Positions 1-10,992 are shown, numbered from the stretch's first letter. The stretch is 64,000 nt of DNA from Icerya purchasi (GCA_039619475.1 CM077115.1:176956060-177020059); one strand, 5' to 3'. The notes: generated by a model from the letters alone, not told the origin. Numbers and translations are program-made.

Positions 1-1672
1 GTCCACGAATTTTGTGGGCGCCCTTTTGATCTTTTGCCCAAAAGCTTTCCTTCCATAATGAGACGTAAAATCTCATATTTTTGGCCTCTCATGATGTGGC
101 CTAGATAACGTAGTTTACTTTCCTTAATCAAATGTAATAATTCCGGGCGTTTATTGATTCTTTTGAGGACTTCTTTATTAGTAACTTTTAAGATCCACGG
201 AATTTTCAGCATACGCCTATACGAATATAATTCAAAGGCCTGTATACTTCTTTCTGATAAAGCATCTAACGTCCAACTCTCGTTGCCATACAGTAAGACC
301 GAGAAAACGTAGCAGCGCAGAATTCTAATTCGTAATCCAAGATTTAATTCCCTTCTGCTCAGCAGGTTCTTCATTTTTATGAGCACTGCTCTCGATTGCT
401 CTATTCGCGATCGGATTTCTTTCTTACAGCTACAGCTGTCATCGAGAAAGGTACCCAGGTATCTAATTGATTTGACCTGTTCTAGTTTTGTCCCATCTGC
501 TTCTATTACGCATTGCACAGGCTTCTTAGAGAACACTATTACTTTTGTTTTAGAGCTGTTGATGGTGAGCCCATAAGCTTTGCTATAGTCTATCAGTTCG
601 TTCATTATTTTTTGCAATTCCTCCTGACTATCAGCTATAATGAGACAGTCATCTGCGTATCGAATATTATTAATTGTGACTCCATTTATCTTGATCAACC
701 CGTCATTCTCATCTAGCGCTTCTCTGAATATTGCTTCGGCATATAAATTGAAAAGCAGAGGAGACAGTACACATCCCTGTCGAACTCCTTTTTTAATTTC
801 TATATCCTCCGATGTTACGCTTTCGATTCGTATCTCAGCCGTTTGCTTCCAATATAATTCACTTATTATGCGTAAGTCCTTCCTGTCTATACGCTCTAAA
901 ATTTCCATCAATTTTCCATGTTGCACACAATCGAAAGCTTTATGGTAATCTATGGCGCACGCGTATACATTAATATTCATATCCGGACAGCGCTGTGTGA
1001 GCATACGGACGGCGAATAGGGCTTCACGAGTGCCCATGCCATTTTTGAAACCGAATTGTGTATTTCCCACTTGCTCTTCGCACCGTCTATATATTCTTGT
1101 ATGTATTATTCTTAGAAATATTTTTAGAGCGTGCGACATCAGACTAATCATACGGTAATCATCACATTTTAAGGATTTTGTTTTCTTTGGAATTGCAATA
1201 AAGGTCGATTTTAAAACCATTCGGTCGGTATTTTTCCTGTGTCATCGTATACTTTATTAAATGCTTCGGTCATTTTGCGTATACCTATGTCACTATGGTC
1301 AGCTAAAACTTTGATCACCTCTGCGTGTATTTCATCTGGACCGACCGCTTTGCCACTCTTCTGTCGTTTAATTGCATGTGTAACTTCTTCCTTTGTTATA
1401 AATGATCCAGTATCGCTGTGATCTGGGTAATTATCATGCGGCTTGATTGCTCTATTATCGTTAAAGAGTTGGCCAATATAAGCCTTCCATATTTGGAGTT
1501 TTTCATTTACCCCGATCACCATGTTCCCGACGTCATCAAGGAGCAGATTTGTACCGGCCTTCCTGTATATGCCAGCTGTTTCTTTCACATTTTTATGTAG
1601 ATTTAGCAGATCGTGCCTTTCTTGAAAGCTTTCAATCTCATCACATTTCACTTCCCAGTATTTTTCTTTAGC
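1..1672 (-). pseudogene. Reverse transcriptase part of RTE/CFDP2-like ORF2
   Basis: This part would copy element RNA into DNA at the nick. It continues the endonuclease frame after the stop at 1673. The thumb-proximal segment KRQKSGKAVGPDEIHAEV is at about 1340, and the frame closes at 1211 (PTEWF, stop). A shift in the T/A run near 1212-1218 brings back the RT: IAIPKK, CAIDYHKAFDCV, GVRQGCVLSPLLFNLY and the catalytic RYADDCLIIA, with YADD at 648-659. Then follow the connection region (SKTKVIVFSKK, RYLGTFLDD) and YGNESWTLD, which run to base 1. Apart from the single shift the frame is open for about 1.2 kb, so the copy is moderately young. The family usually has about 200 more residues, which lie off the window. 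Confidence 0.8.
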
Positions 1673-2952
1673 CTATCTGCAAAGTTTCCTGATAATCTTA
1701 TTTATCTTGTTGTATTCAGCCGGTCTACTCTTTGCATTTCTTCTTTCCTCCATTAGATTAATAATCTCGTCTGTCATCCATTTTTGCTTTTTTATATTAC
1801 TGACGACAGCTATATGGTTTTCTTGAACGTCAACGATAATGTCACAGAGTTTACTCCATGTAGGCTGCTCTAGATCTGACCTTTCTTTATTCAGTTTTAA
1901 ATTCAAAGCTTTTACTACTTTAGATTCAAATGTTCTATTTTTCAGCTTCAAAACGTCAATCTGCCTTTTCCGAACACGATTAATTTTGACAAAACATCTG
2001 TGGATTTTTATTTTCATGACTACTGGGTTGTGATCCGAACTGATATCCGCTCCCGGGTACGTCTTTACTGATTTCACATACTTCCAGTGACTTTTGGGAA
2101 TCAAAATAAAATCAATTTGATTACGAACAACCGTTTCAAAATTATCAGCAAGAGATCTCCATGTATATAAACGTCGAGGATGATGCTTAAAAAAGGTGTT
2201 AGTTATTTTTAGCTCATTTTCTATACAAAATTGTGCGAGCCGATCGCCTCGCGTGTTAAGCTTCCCTAAGTCATAATTTCCGATAATATCACTTTCTGCT
2301 CCTTCTCCAACCTTTGCGTTAAAATCTCCCATTACCATAGTAATTTCGCCTTTCTTTGTAATTTGTAATACGTCTTGGAGGGTGTTATAAAAATCTTCAA
2401 TTTCTTCATCCAAACTGTCACTTGTCGGCGCATATACCTGTATTATATTGATTCTGCGATACGTTGTTTCTAGGATTAATAGTATGATTCGGTCATTAAA
2501 AGGTATAAATTCTACCACTGATTTAGCTATTTCATTTGGCAGCATTATTGCAACTCCATTTCTGTTCCTACTATCTGTTCCTCCAGAGAAGTAGATGTGC
2601 ATTCCATCTGACCTTAAGGATCCTGTACCCGGCCATCTTACTTCGCTGAGACCTAGAATATCAATATTCAGCCTTTTCATTTCTTTGATTACGTTCGCTA
2701 ATTTGCCTGCCTGCAAAAGACTACGTACATTCCATGTAGTGACTTGTAACTGCTTGTTGAATACTTGCAAGTGTACATTTCCTTTGTATTATTAGTTGCA
2801 CGCGTGTTCCCTCCTGTAGAGTTCTGTACCAGCAATGGCACAGGGGAACTCAAGTCAGCATGCATTACTGCAGGTGACCGCTCATTGTCTGACATGTTAT
2901 TTCCAGCATGCCCCATGAGTACGGCATTCGTTCTATTTCTTCTGCGTGCCAT
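1673..2952 (-). pseudogene. AP-type endonuclease part of RTE/CFDP2-like ORF2
   Basis: This part would nick target DNA for target-primed reverse transcription. The likely start is the ATG at 2952 (MARRRNRTNA...). That 60-residue leader runs in one frame and joins the endonuclease by a one-base shift near 2770, where a second in-frame ATG lies. The endonuclease shows TTWNVRS (catalytic Asn), LSEVRWPG (Glu), MGDFNAKVG (about residue 146 counted from 2770) and SDHNPV (about residue 245). These are the N, E, D-x-N and D-H landmarks of the exonuclease-endonuclease-phosphatase fold. The reading frame ends at an in-frame TAG (1673-1675). The same frame continues on the far side as AKEKYWEVKCDE, so this is a nonsense change within one longer ORF and not the natural end. 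Confidence 0.8.
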
Positions 2953-3428
2953 GTTGATAATGGGAAAAGTACAGTGGTGGTTTCCCCTTGCCTTCCACTG
3001 GATTTTCTGTTAGGGTTTACTCCCTTAGCCGAAAGTACCCGGTTTTAAGGCGCCGGACACTCGCCTACTCGCTTTAGACTGATATGGATCAATCCGACTG
3101 GGGCACATGTCACAAGCGAGTTGCTGATAGTCTGCTAGTTTTAAAATGCAGTAAAACGCTTAACGGTATTTACTGGTAGGAACACTTTCGGCAAATATAC
3201 CTCCCTCCGTTTTCCTATCAGCAGTGTATTGTGAGTTCTGATTTAGCTTTTCTAATTAGCGCTAAGCCCGCCAAACAGAAAATTACCACCCTGCACGACG
3301 TGGACGTACAGAACTCACGAGGTTGTTGTTTCGTTTCTTCACCAGTGGGACTAGCACTATATGGCGATCGAGTGACTACTTACTGGAGAAGGTAATTCTA
3401 GTTATAACAACCTGTGCCCCGCAGGGCA

Positions 3429-3713
3429 AGAGGGTTGTACTTAAGTATAAAATTCTGGGAACACTTAAAAATAGACAGTAGAGCAAAGATAGAAAAAAGA
3501 ATAGAGATAACTACAGAATTAAGAAATAGACCCAGATATAAACTCCCGAGAGTCAGAACAAAATATGGAGAGCAAACGGATAAATATGTGTTGGCGCAAA
3601 TGCTAAATAAAATGCCGGAAGAAATAATAAAGGAAAAAATGGAGAGGAAGCTGAAAGAGGGTGTTAGAAAGTGGTTACAAATAGAAAAAAATATAAACAA
3701 AATAATAAAATAA
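3429..3713 (+). pseudogene. C-terminal tail of family A ORF2
   Basis: An open frame of about 95 codons contains LYLSIKFWEHLKID, ELRNRPRYKLPRVRTKYGEQ and KWLQIEKNINKIIK. It aligns by eye with the end of ORF2 at 24468-24740 (MYLLLKISEYISAEK, YELRG, TKMGEQTDKY), which is the carboxy-terminal tail after the reverse transcriptase. The frame here is uninterrupted, whereas the longer copy has a frameshift in this region. This fragment therefore gives the better picture of the family's real C terminus. It cannot encode an active enzyme. The first few residues (about MPRRARG) belong to flanking DNA. Confidence 0.7.
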
Positions 3714-3833
3714 AAAAGAGAAAATTAAATTAAGAAAACTATGTGGAAATGAAGTGGATGGATGGATAAAAATGCTGGATGATTGAGCGCTTATATACTT
3801 TAAAAACCTGTAATAAGATAAATTATAAGAACT

Positions 3834-3858
3834 CCGTCGACAAGCGCAAGCTTGACGG
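3834..3858 (+). other. 3' UTR hairpin of family A, GCAA tetraloop
   Basis: CCGT (3834-3837) pairs with ACGG (3855-3858). A 3-nt CGA bulge follows, then CAAGC (3841-3845) pairs with GCTTG (3850-3854) around a GCAA loop of GNRA type. The same architecture recurs at 24911-24939 with a different outer stem. It sits about 50 bp from the A-rich end. A role as reverse-transcriptase recognition structure is inferred. Confidence 0.6.
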
Positions 3859-3918
3859 ACGTAAATATAAAATTGTTAAATGTTACAATTGAAATATACG
3901 TTTTTAAAAAAAAAAAGT

Positions 3919-4280
3919 AAAGTAGTCTAAGGTACAATATTAGGGAAAAAACCAACAAAAAACCTAGCTTCAGGATGAACAAATAAAAATAATAAAATTA
4001 ATAAAAACATAATAAAACATCTAATAATAGATTAATATCATCGTAAAGAATCATACAATGGGAAATCATACAATAGAAGAGGTAAGAAATGTACTTAAAG
4101 AGAGCATCACGGACAGGTGAGGAAGCCTGGGAATAGAGTTACACTAAAGCAGTATATGATTAATACGTTTGTGTTCGTATTTTTTGTATTTTAGCCAAAG
4201 AGAGGTTCTTGTATAATCTCCAATTTTATTTATTGTGATGCTTGTTTAGCTTAAAATTTTAACTAGTCTGGCAAACATTA
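3919..4280. other. AT-rich DNA with no recognisable feature
   Basis: I see no coding signal, TIR or tandem repeat here. Short homopolymer A runs and scattered AATAAA-like words occur. It may be the target DNA into which the family A fragment inserted. Confidence 0.5.
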
Positions 4281-4524
4281 TGTATAATTTTATTATACAA
4301 GAACCCATCGTTCTCGTACGCAATATCGATACGCGCGCATGGCCACATGTTAATATTTAAAAAACATCTCAGCGGAGAGTTTTTTACCCGCGACTTGAAC
4401 GCTATCTGGTATCGATTAACGCGCCGGTCGACAATATCGATATCCAGTATAAATATTTTTATTTTAGTGCTAATTTATTTTTATTCCGAACGCGACGCGA
4501 AATAACAAAACGAAACCAGTTTTC

Positions 4525-4550
4525 TATTGGCTGCTCAGTCGCAGCCAATA
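4525..4550. promoter_or_regulatory. Palindrome with divergent CCAAT boxes
   Basis: TATTGGCTGC (4525-4534) and GCAGCCAATA (4541-4550) are perfect reverse complements with a 6-bp spacer. Each arm holds a CCAAT box, in opposite orientations. It lies downstream of a TATA-like box and upstream of the tandem repeat. Binding of NF-Y-type factors is plausible but inferred. Confidence 0.45.
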
Positions 4551-4850
4551 AACAATCACGCGGCAGAGCGCCCTAGCGGATGATATACATACACCCGCAT
4601 TTTCATCCCTTGAATTATTGGCATTTCAATTTTGCACGCTTCAGTCGCGTTTCCAGAGCGACACCGGTCGGCGGTCATTCAGCGCTCCAGTTCCAGTTTG
4701 GGCAGCACAACAGTGCTGCAGATCAACAGCTCTTCTCAGAGCTACGCGCCACCAAGGTGCGCACCCGCGTTCGTGGTGATCAGTGTTGTCTTCAACAACC
4801 TGATCATTGCCGCTATTTTACGAGCTGATTCTTCACTCAGTCGCTGGTTT

Positions 4851-5062
4851 CCGGTTCCTGTTGGGCAGCATCATCGCTGCAGATCTGTGTTCGGTTCCAG
4901 CCATCGTAGCAGTATCTCCATCACCTGTCTTCGGTTCCTGTTGGGCAGCATCATTGCTGCAGATTCGTGTTCGATTCCAGTCGTCGTAGCGGTAACTTCA
5001 TCTGTTTCCTGTTGGGCAGCATCATCGCTGCAGATTCGTGTTCGGTTCCAGCCATCATCACA
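4851..5062 (+). repeat. Tandem repeat, 80/71-bp unit, about 2.7 copies
   Basis: The core TTCCTGTTGGGCAGCATCA recurs starting at 4855, 4935 and 5006 (spacings 80 and 71). Each is followed by GCTGCAGAT and a TTCGGTTCCAGCC-like run. A more diverged copy sits near 4690. The short open frames across it are by-products of the repeat. Confidence 0.8.
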
Positions 5063-5238
5063 TTGATTCTTTCGGTATCCGCATTGTATATATTTACGAA
5101 ATATAATTCTTTTCCTTTTAATTCGTCATTTATTTGACGTGGTCCTCCGGGCATTTGTTTGGTCATCTGGACCGAATTGCTCTAGCAGCAATTCGTCAAC
5201 TCCAGATTGAATCTCGAATAACTTGAGCGTAGGGACGC

Positions 5239-5526
5239 TCAACACATTATATAAATGCCGAGTGAGGGAAGATTACAAAGTTCTCGATACTGTTTCCTAA
5301 AATGATTTTTAATTTTAATAACGATTACTAGTCTAGCTGGTAAGTGTACTTTACACGAGTTAATTTTGATTTTAGGTATATAAAGATTCGCAGCTTTAAG
5401 TATAAGTGCCGAGAACAGATTGTCCTTAAGTGGACGTTTAAGGAGGTTTGTGTTGTTGAAAATATAGTTACGGTATTCCGTCCAATTCGCGTTTTCGTAA
5501 TTATAAATTAACAGATTTTCTGACAA
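5239..5526 (-). pseudogene. Scrap of non-LTR ORF2 between endonuclease and RT
   Basis: The 95-codon frame reads NANWTEYRNYIFNN, ANLYIPKIKINS, VHLPARLVIVIKIKN and HFRKQYRE. This order is the linker of Jockey-group ORF2 proteins: an aromatic DW/NWxxFR segment, an IP motif, then a LPxxIxxLIKxKNxxRK helix. The endonuclease before it and the RT after it are absent, so it is a short relic. The start codon is fortuitous. The assignment rests on pattern alone. Confidence 0.45.
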
Positions 5527-5554
5527 CCGGCAAGTAGCTGCTGTATGGAGTGTT

Positions 5555-6225
5555 TAGAACTTTTGATAAAAAAAGGCGGAAAGTATTTGCAGTAAGGAAA
5601 AATTGGAGATAGAAATGGGAAACATAAAAAATGCTACGATGGAAAATGGGTACGAAGCAAAGGAATTAATTAATAAATTGCACAAAGTGAAAACAAGGAA
5701 TGAGGTAAATGAAAATGGAAACATTGGGGTCATTTCGAACGTTACGTTTCCATATATTAAAAACGTCACGGACAGATTCTGACAAATTTTTATGAAAAGA
5801 GAACAAGATTCGGCCGGTATTTGGGGTAAACAATAAAGCTAAAAATTCGACTTATCACAACTGCGTACGGTAGCTGTGTATAAAAGTTCCCTAATTAGAG
5901 AAGCTGTAGAAATTGAAAAACATAGAAATTTTAACTGGGGTGAAGGTCAAAATATTGATTTAAATTGGAAAACGGTGATTGGTCAAGGTCAAATGCGTAG
6001 GAACCGGGAATTAACCAATCAGATGTACATCTATGGGCGTTAAACATGTATTTAAGAAGAGGGTTCAACGGTGTTCAGCTCGTTATGGTTGTGCGTTTTC
6101 TCATGATGAATAATATAATGTGTTCGAAACGTCAACGTGAAAAAAGTTGTGACGTGGTTTTCACCGAAAACAATGGACGATTACTCTTTTAAGTCTGTTA
6201 ATAAAGTTGTTTTCAATTAAGCCAC
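5555..6225 (+). mobile_element. Degraded Penelope-like element remnant
   Basis: Interrupted plus-strand reading frames show VTFPYIKNVTDRF near 5730. This resembles the LPYIKG...R segment that follows the RT in Penelope-like elements. Further on is REAVEIEKHRNFNW near 5910, resembling the AIxxH...FDW segment of their endonuclease tail. After the frames come a CCAAT word, a TATA-like TATTTAAG and a GAAACGTC word at 6126-6133. GAAACGTC-type words are common in the terminal repeats of Penelope-like elements. No intact GIY-YIG motif was found and several stops interrupt every frame. This could also be chance resemblance, so confidence is moderate to low. Confidence 0.4.
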
Positions 6226-6490
6226 ACCATTTTAAGAAGTGGTATCCGTTTCAGGAGAAAGTCTGATCACATTTTCCGTAAGATTTTTTCTTTCGTCAGT
6301 AGATGGATCTAGTTTCACCAAGTGCATATCAGTATTGTACCTGCATTGCAAGTAAAGATGTTCTTTGTTTGAGGCGAGTTGATTTTTTTTTTGTTTTTTC
6401 TTTATGATGAAATACCTAAGACTAGGACCGTATGAAATTAGAACGCTTTAACTGCGGTGGACAAGTTTATTTAGAACGTGTCATTTTGAC
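6226..6490. other. Unassigned intergenic DNA
   Basis: No gene or repeat structure recognised. There is a short T-rich tract near 6386-6400. Confidence 0.4.
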
Positions 6491-6700
6491 ATTTTTATGT
6501 CTTTGCTTTGGCACATAAACTTGAAAAGCGTTACGAAATGGAAGCGTCACGAAATGGAACGTCACGAAATGGACCGTCACGGAAAATCGTTACGAAAATT
6601 TTATGTCTTTACCTGGATACGACTGATTACTAATATTATGTCTATGTCTCTTCTTTGGCACATAAACTCGAAAAGCGTTACGAAATGGAGCATTACGAAG
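6491..6700 (+). repeat. Dispersed repeat with internal duplication and 15-bp minisatellite
   Basis: A unit containing CTTTGGCACATAAAC and GAAAAGCGTTACGAAATGG occurs twice here (about 6496-6543 and 6645-6690). A related single unit is at 13183-13275. Between the units lies an array of CGTCACGAAATGGAAC-like words (about 6527-6600, four imperfect copies, period about 15 bp). Both loci also share GATACGACTGATTACTAATA. The open frame through it (65-70 codons with ERHEMERHEMDRH) is just the minisatellite translated. Confidence 0.75.
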
Positions 6701-7127
6701 TAGAATGGCGTGCCATAAATATTGAATCCGAATTGATGCATTGTGCCTACGAGGGTCACGCAGAAAGTAAGGTTCCAAAACCCGCCGCGTTGGCGTAATA
6801 ATGAACGAAAATTAAATTTAAAACTTACATTTTATTGCTTCAACATTTTACAAAGTATTTGATATAAGAATCACCAACTTTTCAACACTTACCCTATAAC
6901 ATTTTCCGTCCGGTCCAGTGATTCGATATTTTTAAGCAATTCGTCATCGGCCGGATACATATATATATATATACATATATATATATGTATATATTTCTTT
7001 TTTGTTTTAATTGAGAAAATAAAGCGTTATCACTTGGGCAAGGTCCGAACTGTAGTCAATTGACAACTCGGCGGTAAGTTCTTGGGTAATGTTCGCTGTG
7101 AATGGCCGTGCATTGTCATGCAACAGT
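6701..7127. other. Unassigned DNA with TA microsatellite
   Basis: No gene recognised. A perfect-to-near-perfect TA/CATATA tract occupies about 6957-6991. Confidence 0.6.
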
Positions 7128-7175
7128 TGAATTTCTTTTTTTTTTTTTTTTTTTTTTCCCTCTAAATTTATATGG

Positions 7176-7219
7176 TCCATGTGCTGTGTGTAATTACCGG
7201 GATTATTACAGCACATGGA
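7176..7219 (-). other. 3' UTR hairpin of family D copy 1
   Basis: TCCATGTGCTGT (7176-7187) and ACAGCACATGGA (7208-7219) are perfect 12-bp reverse complements around a 20-nt loop. In the element RNA the hairpin starts about 12 nt after the ORF2 stop and ends about 20 nt before the poly(A). A matching structure occurs in copy 2 at 46929-46974. Confidence 0.75.
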
Positions 7220-7230
7220 TCAGTGCAGGA

Positions 7231-10200
7231 TCAGAAGTGTTTTAATATGTTAGCCGCTCTAATATGGTTTAGTATGTCCTGGACCTGTTTTGGTTCGTTT
7301 GACAACGCAACCGTCGGTAAGTTGGTGGTGCCTGCAGGCAGGCAATGTTCCAGAACGTGTTCAGCGGTTGGTGAAATTGGGGAATTGCATATGGAACAGA
7401 CAGAGGGAGGAGATGTTCCTTCCAGCAAATAGTTGTGGGATATTGCTGTGTGCCCTATGCGGAGTCTAATTAAAGCTGCAAACTCTCTGCGGGACATGGA
7501 TATCGGTGGCCACCAAGGCTCAGTGCTCACCTTAATGGATCGCAGCCGTGATGTGTGAGCCGACCACATAATTTCCCATGTCTCTGCTTTATGTTGCTGA
7601 AAAAAGGGTGGCCCCAGCTGAGGCAGAGGGGCACCTTCGGGCATTGGACTATATGTTGCTGCCTTAGCAGCCAAGTTCACACGCTCATTCCCTGGCACAC
7701 CGGTATGACCCGGGACCCACAAGAATGTTACCTGTGAGCCAGCCCGGAAAAGCACGTTAATGATGCGCTTTATTTTTCGAGATAATGTGTGAGAGGTTTT
7801 AGGTGTCTGGAGTGTCCTAATCGATTGCAAGGAATCTGTGATTAGAAATGCATTTCGACGTTGGGGGTAAGACTGCAGATATTCTCTCAAGCAGAAGAAA
7901 ATACCATACAGCTCCCCCTCCAGCACTGAACAGAAGTCGTGGAGCCGAACCGCATGAACAACTCCCTCCATCTCGTAGGCGCAAGCCACCGGCGAGGACC
8001 CATTGAGGGGGTTTGCTTTGGCACCATCTGTATACAGCTGTCTGTAGCTGGGAAAAAGTTGCATTTTTTCCACTACGTACTGGGACGGCAGAATGACATC
8101 CTGGTCCGAGCGATCGCTCAGCAGAGATAAATCTGCAACAATCGGAGTATCCTCCCAGGGGAGTTCAACATGCTGATGTGCAAGGTCAGAGTTCCAGTTA
8201 ATTCCTCTTTCCTTAAGGAGGGCTAGTACACTGGGGAGGGGATCGTTTGGAAAAGACGGTAGTGGGATTTCTGAATTATCGTTGTGGCGTAATTTAGCTT
8301 GGTACCAGTAAAATAAATCTCTGAATTCATAAGAATTTCGGATAACCGTTAAGGGTGGGATGCCCGCTAGTGAACAGATTTCCAACGATGGCGACGTCCT
8401 ATGCGCTCCCAAGATAATTCGTATAGCAGTATGATGGATTGTGTCAAGTGATTTAAGGAGTGCTTTGTTTGACGAGGAATAAACTTGGCAGCCATAGGTC
8501 AATTTACTTAAAGTGAGAGATTTGTACACAGTTAGCAGGAGCTTAGGATCTATGCTATATTTCGGATTTGACAGACATTTTAGTATATTTAAGGATTTCA
8601 TGCATTTATTTTTAAGATGGTGAATGTGATGTGACCAGGACAGTTTTTCATCAAACACAAGACCCAAGAATTTAATTGTGTGGAGCAACGGGAGTGGTGA
8701 ATTCCTTAGGAAAAGAGTTATGTCGGAATCGGGATCATGCCGGCGTCTCTTGTGAAATTTCACACATACGGATTTTGTCGGAGAGAATTCCAGGCCATTG
8801 TTATCAGCCCATATTTCCAAGTTATTGATTGTTGATTGAAGGATTGATCTCGCATTGGACGGAAGGTTAGAAGGAAGGGATATATTAAGATCATCAATAT
8901 ATAAGCGGGCTGTAACTGGCGGCCGTATACAATCTGCCATATCATTTATGTATAATATAAACAATGTTACGCTCAGCGCTGAGCCTTGCGGAATACCATT
9001 TTCGATAAGGAAGGAGGAAGATATTTTAGAGCCAATCCTAACTCGGATCGCCCTATCAGAAAGAAAGTTAAGGATGAAATTGCCCATGTTTCCGCTGATT
9101 CCGGCGTTCTTCAGCTTAGTAAGCACACCATATCGCCATACGCGGTAGAAAGCTTTTTCAAGGTCAAAAAAGACCGAATATAAGTATTGCTTTCTGTTTT
9201 GGGCTGTAAGTATTTGCCTTTGGAGGCTCAGAAGGTGCATAATTGCGGATTTTGATGTACGGCCACCGACCTGGATTGCAGATAGGATCTCCAAAGATTC
9301 TAGGACGGAATAGAGACGCCTATTCACCATTTTTTCCAGAGTTTTTGAAAGGACCGATAATAAGGAAATTGGCCTGTAACTTTGAGGAAGGAAAGGATCT
9401 TTGTTTGATTTAAGAACAGGGATTACTAAGGCAGTTTTCCAGGAGTTAGGGATGGATGATGAGGACCAGATTTGATTATAAATATGTAGTAGGAGACTTT
9501 TAGCGGAAGGAGAGAGATGTTTCAACATGAGTGGGTGAATTGAATCCGCACCGGGCGCACTGTTTCTAGTTTTATTTAGTTGGAAGTTCAATTCATCTAT
9601 TGAGAAAGGAAGGTTGAACGCTTCATCTTTCTCGGAAAGGAATGCTATTGGTTCACTTTTCACTGATGTTTTTTGTTCCAAGAAATTGGGATTGTACGAA
9701 GCAGAGGAGGAAACATTTGTGAAGTGGAGCGCAAAAGCACCCGCCACCTTGGATTCATCTGTCACCAGCGTCCCATTTATAAGTAAAGAGGGGGTCGGAG
9801 TGGAGCTAGGGTTACCATTCAGCGCCTTTATCTTCTTCCACATTATAGCACATGGTGTGTCCTTTGAGATGGAGGAAACAAAGGCTACCCAAGATTGCCG
9901 CTTTTTAATTCGTATAAGCAGGCGGGCTTTAGCTCTGTATTTTTTGAAATCGATTAAATCTTGCTGCGACCTCGTTGCCTTGAACTTTTTAAGTGCTCTT
10001 TTCCGTTGACGTATTGCGGACTTAATTTCTGGGCACCACCATGGAACGCATCGGCGCCGATAATTCGATGTGGACGGAATCGTTGCTCGGGCTGCATTAT
10101 TGATCGCATGAGTGAAGATGGACAAGTTTTCTTCTATACTTAGTGCAGGGCGACAGGGTATTATAGTTTTATCTCGATAAGTGCTCCAGTCCGCCTTCTG

Positions 10201-10920
10201 GAACGCAAATCGTGGTTGCACATGGATAGGGCGTCGCGTGGGTGATAGAGTAGGAAAATGAATAAAAATGGGGTAATGGTCACTGGAGCATAAATCCTGA
10301 TGCACCATGATGTTTACGTAAGGGATCAGCACCGTTGAAATGAATGCAAGGTCTATTGTTGAAAACGTGTTGTGAGTTGCATTGAAGTGTGTATGGGACG
10401 GAGGTCTCAGCAATATTAAATCGCTACCTAGTACGCAGTCAGAAATTACTTTTCCCCGCGTATTGGTATAGGCAGCACCCCATTGAGGGGAATGAGCGTT
10501 AAAATCACCTATCCAAGTCACGGGAGTGGGTAACTGACGAAGCAACCTCTCAATCTGAGCTTCAGAAATATTTACTGAAGGAGGAAAATAACAGTTACAT
10601 ATTGTTATAGAAGGGAAAGAAAGGGATGGCAGCTTTACTGTAACTGTTACTGCTTGTAGCTCTGTGGTAATACTAAGGAGTTGGGATGGGAAAGACTTAT
10701 GCACTAGTGTGGCGACACCTCCACACGCTGATATTCCTTGAGAGTAATCTGATCGGTAGACTATAAAATTTTTAAGCGAGAAAGACTGGGTTGGTTTCAA
10801 ATGCGTTTCTTGAAGACAGATGATGCCCGGCGTCCAATCACTACTCAGTTATTTGAGTTCTTCTATATGCTTGAAAAGGCCTCTGCAGTTCCATTGCATA
10901 ATACTTTCTCTAGTAGCCAT
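7231..10920 (-). pseudogene. Family D ORF2: endonuclease-RT-RNase H polyprotein, one premature stop
   Basis: The true start is the ATG at 10920 (MATRESIMQWNCRGL). A TAA at 10849-10851 (codon 24, where CAA would give the expected Gln) is the only stop, and the remaining frame from 10800 is open for 1189 codons. The stop separates the endonuclease catalytic Asn (QWNC) from the rest (ICLQETHL, WIGDFNAHSP, SSDHYPIF). The RT has YRPISLLSVL, FFDLEKAF, GIPQGSALS and the catalytic box YIDD at 8890-8901 (residue 634 from 10800), not YADD. The RNase H starts at about residue 922 with YTDGAKA, then a Glu in SVLEGELYG, ITDSLQS and WVPGHTGVPGNERVN. The last acidic residue is Asn here but Asp in copy 2. 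A CX2CX9HX4C knuckle ends the protein (about 1135-1153). Confidence 0.9.
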
Positions 10921-10992
10921 TATTAATTAATTAATTTATTTTGAGAATGAGTCAAATAATAATTGTAATATTTTATGGACAAGGGAAGTTTA

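Larger units (their letters stand above)
1..3395 (-). mobile_element. RTE/CFDP2-like non-LTR retrotransposon, 3' end outside window
   Basis: This is a minus-strand non-LTR retrotransposon. It has a 5' leader of about 440 bp (2953-3395), an N-terminal extension and AP-type endonuclease (1673-2952) and a reverse transcriptase (1-1651). The 3' part of the RT and the tail lie beyond the left edge. The endonuclease resembles the protein often annotated as craniofacial development protein 2-like, which is derived from RTE/BovB-type elements. The clade is assigned from motif flavour only. The 5' boundary near 3395 is estimated from where the unrelated plus-strand family A fragment begins. At least three inactivating changes are present, so this copy is dead. 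Confidence 0.75.
3415..3918 (+). mobile_element. Family A (CR1/L2-like) 3' fragment, 5'-truncated
   Basis: This is the extreme 3' end of the family seen nearly complete at 19.6-25.0 kb. Both share a C-terminal protein with the run KYGEQTDKY / KMGEQTDKY, the same 3' UTR hairpin, and an A-rich end (about 3906-3917 here, 24980-24990 there). The 5' end is abrupt at about 3415, as expected for incomplete target-primed reverse transcription. It abuts the 5' end of the minus-strand RTE-like element. I did not find a clear TSD. Confidence 0.75.
4281..5225 (+). other. Possible LTR or promoter block of an LTR-type element
   Basis: This block is less AT-rich than its surroundings and looks regulatory. 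In order it has a TATA-like TATAAATA at about 4448, a perfect inverted repeat carrying two opposed CCAAT boxes (4525-4550), a possible initiator-like TTCAGTCGCG near 4640, and tandem repeats of about 70-80 bp (4851-5062). A T-rich segment follows that ends in a GTCCTCCGGGCATTTG-type run. This composition would fit a solo LTR or 5' LTR plus leader. I could not identify a matching second LTR, a primer-binding site or any gag/pol, so the element type is not established. Confidence 0.25.

Noticed and set aside
4632..5066. 144-codon plus-strand frame over the tandem repeats
   Set aside because: Its Ser/Val-rich repeats (SVSCWAASSLQIRVRF-like) are just the 70-80-bp DNA repeat translated. Overlapping frames look equally good.
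6957..6991. TA-rich tract as a replication origin or CRISPR-like array
   Set aside because: Simple microsatellite without spacers or binding-site structure. The genome is eukaryotic in character.
7136..7160. T tract as a bacterial-style terminator
   Set aside because: It is the minus-strand poly(A) tail of family D copy 1, bounded by the TSD.
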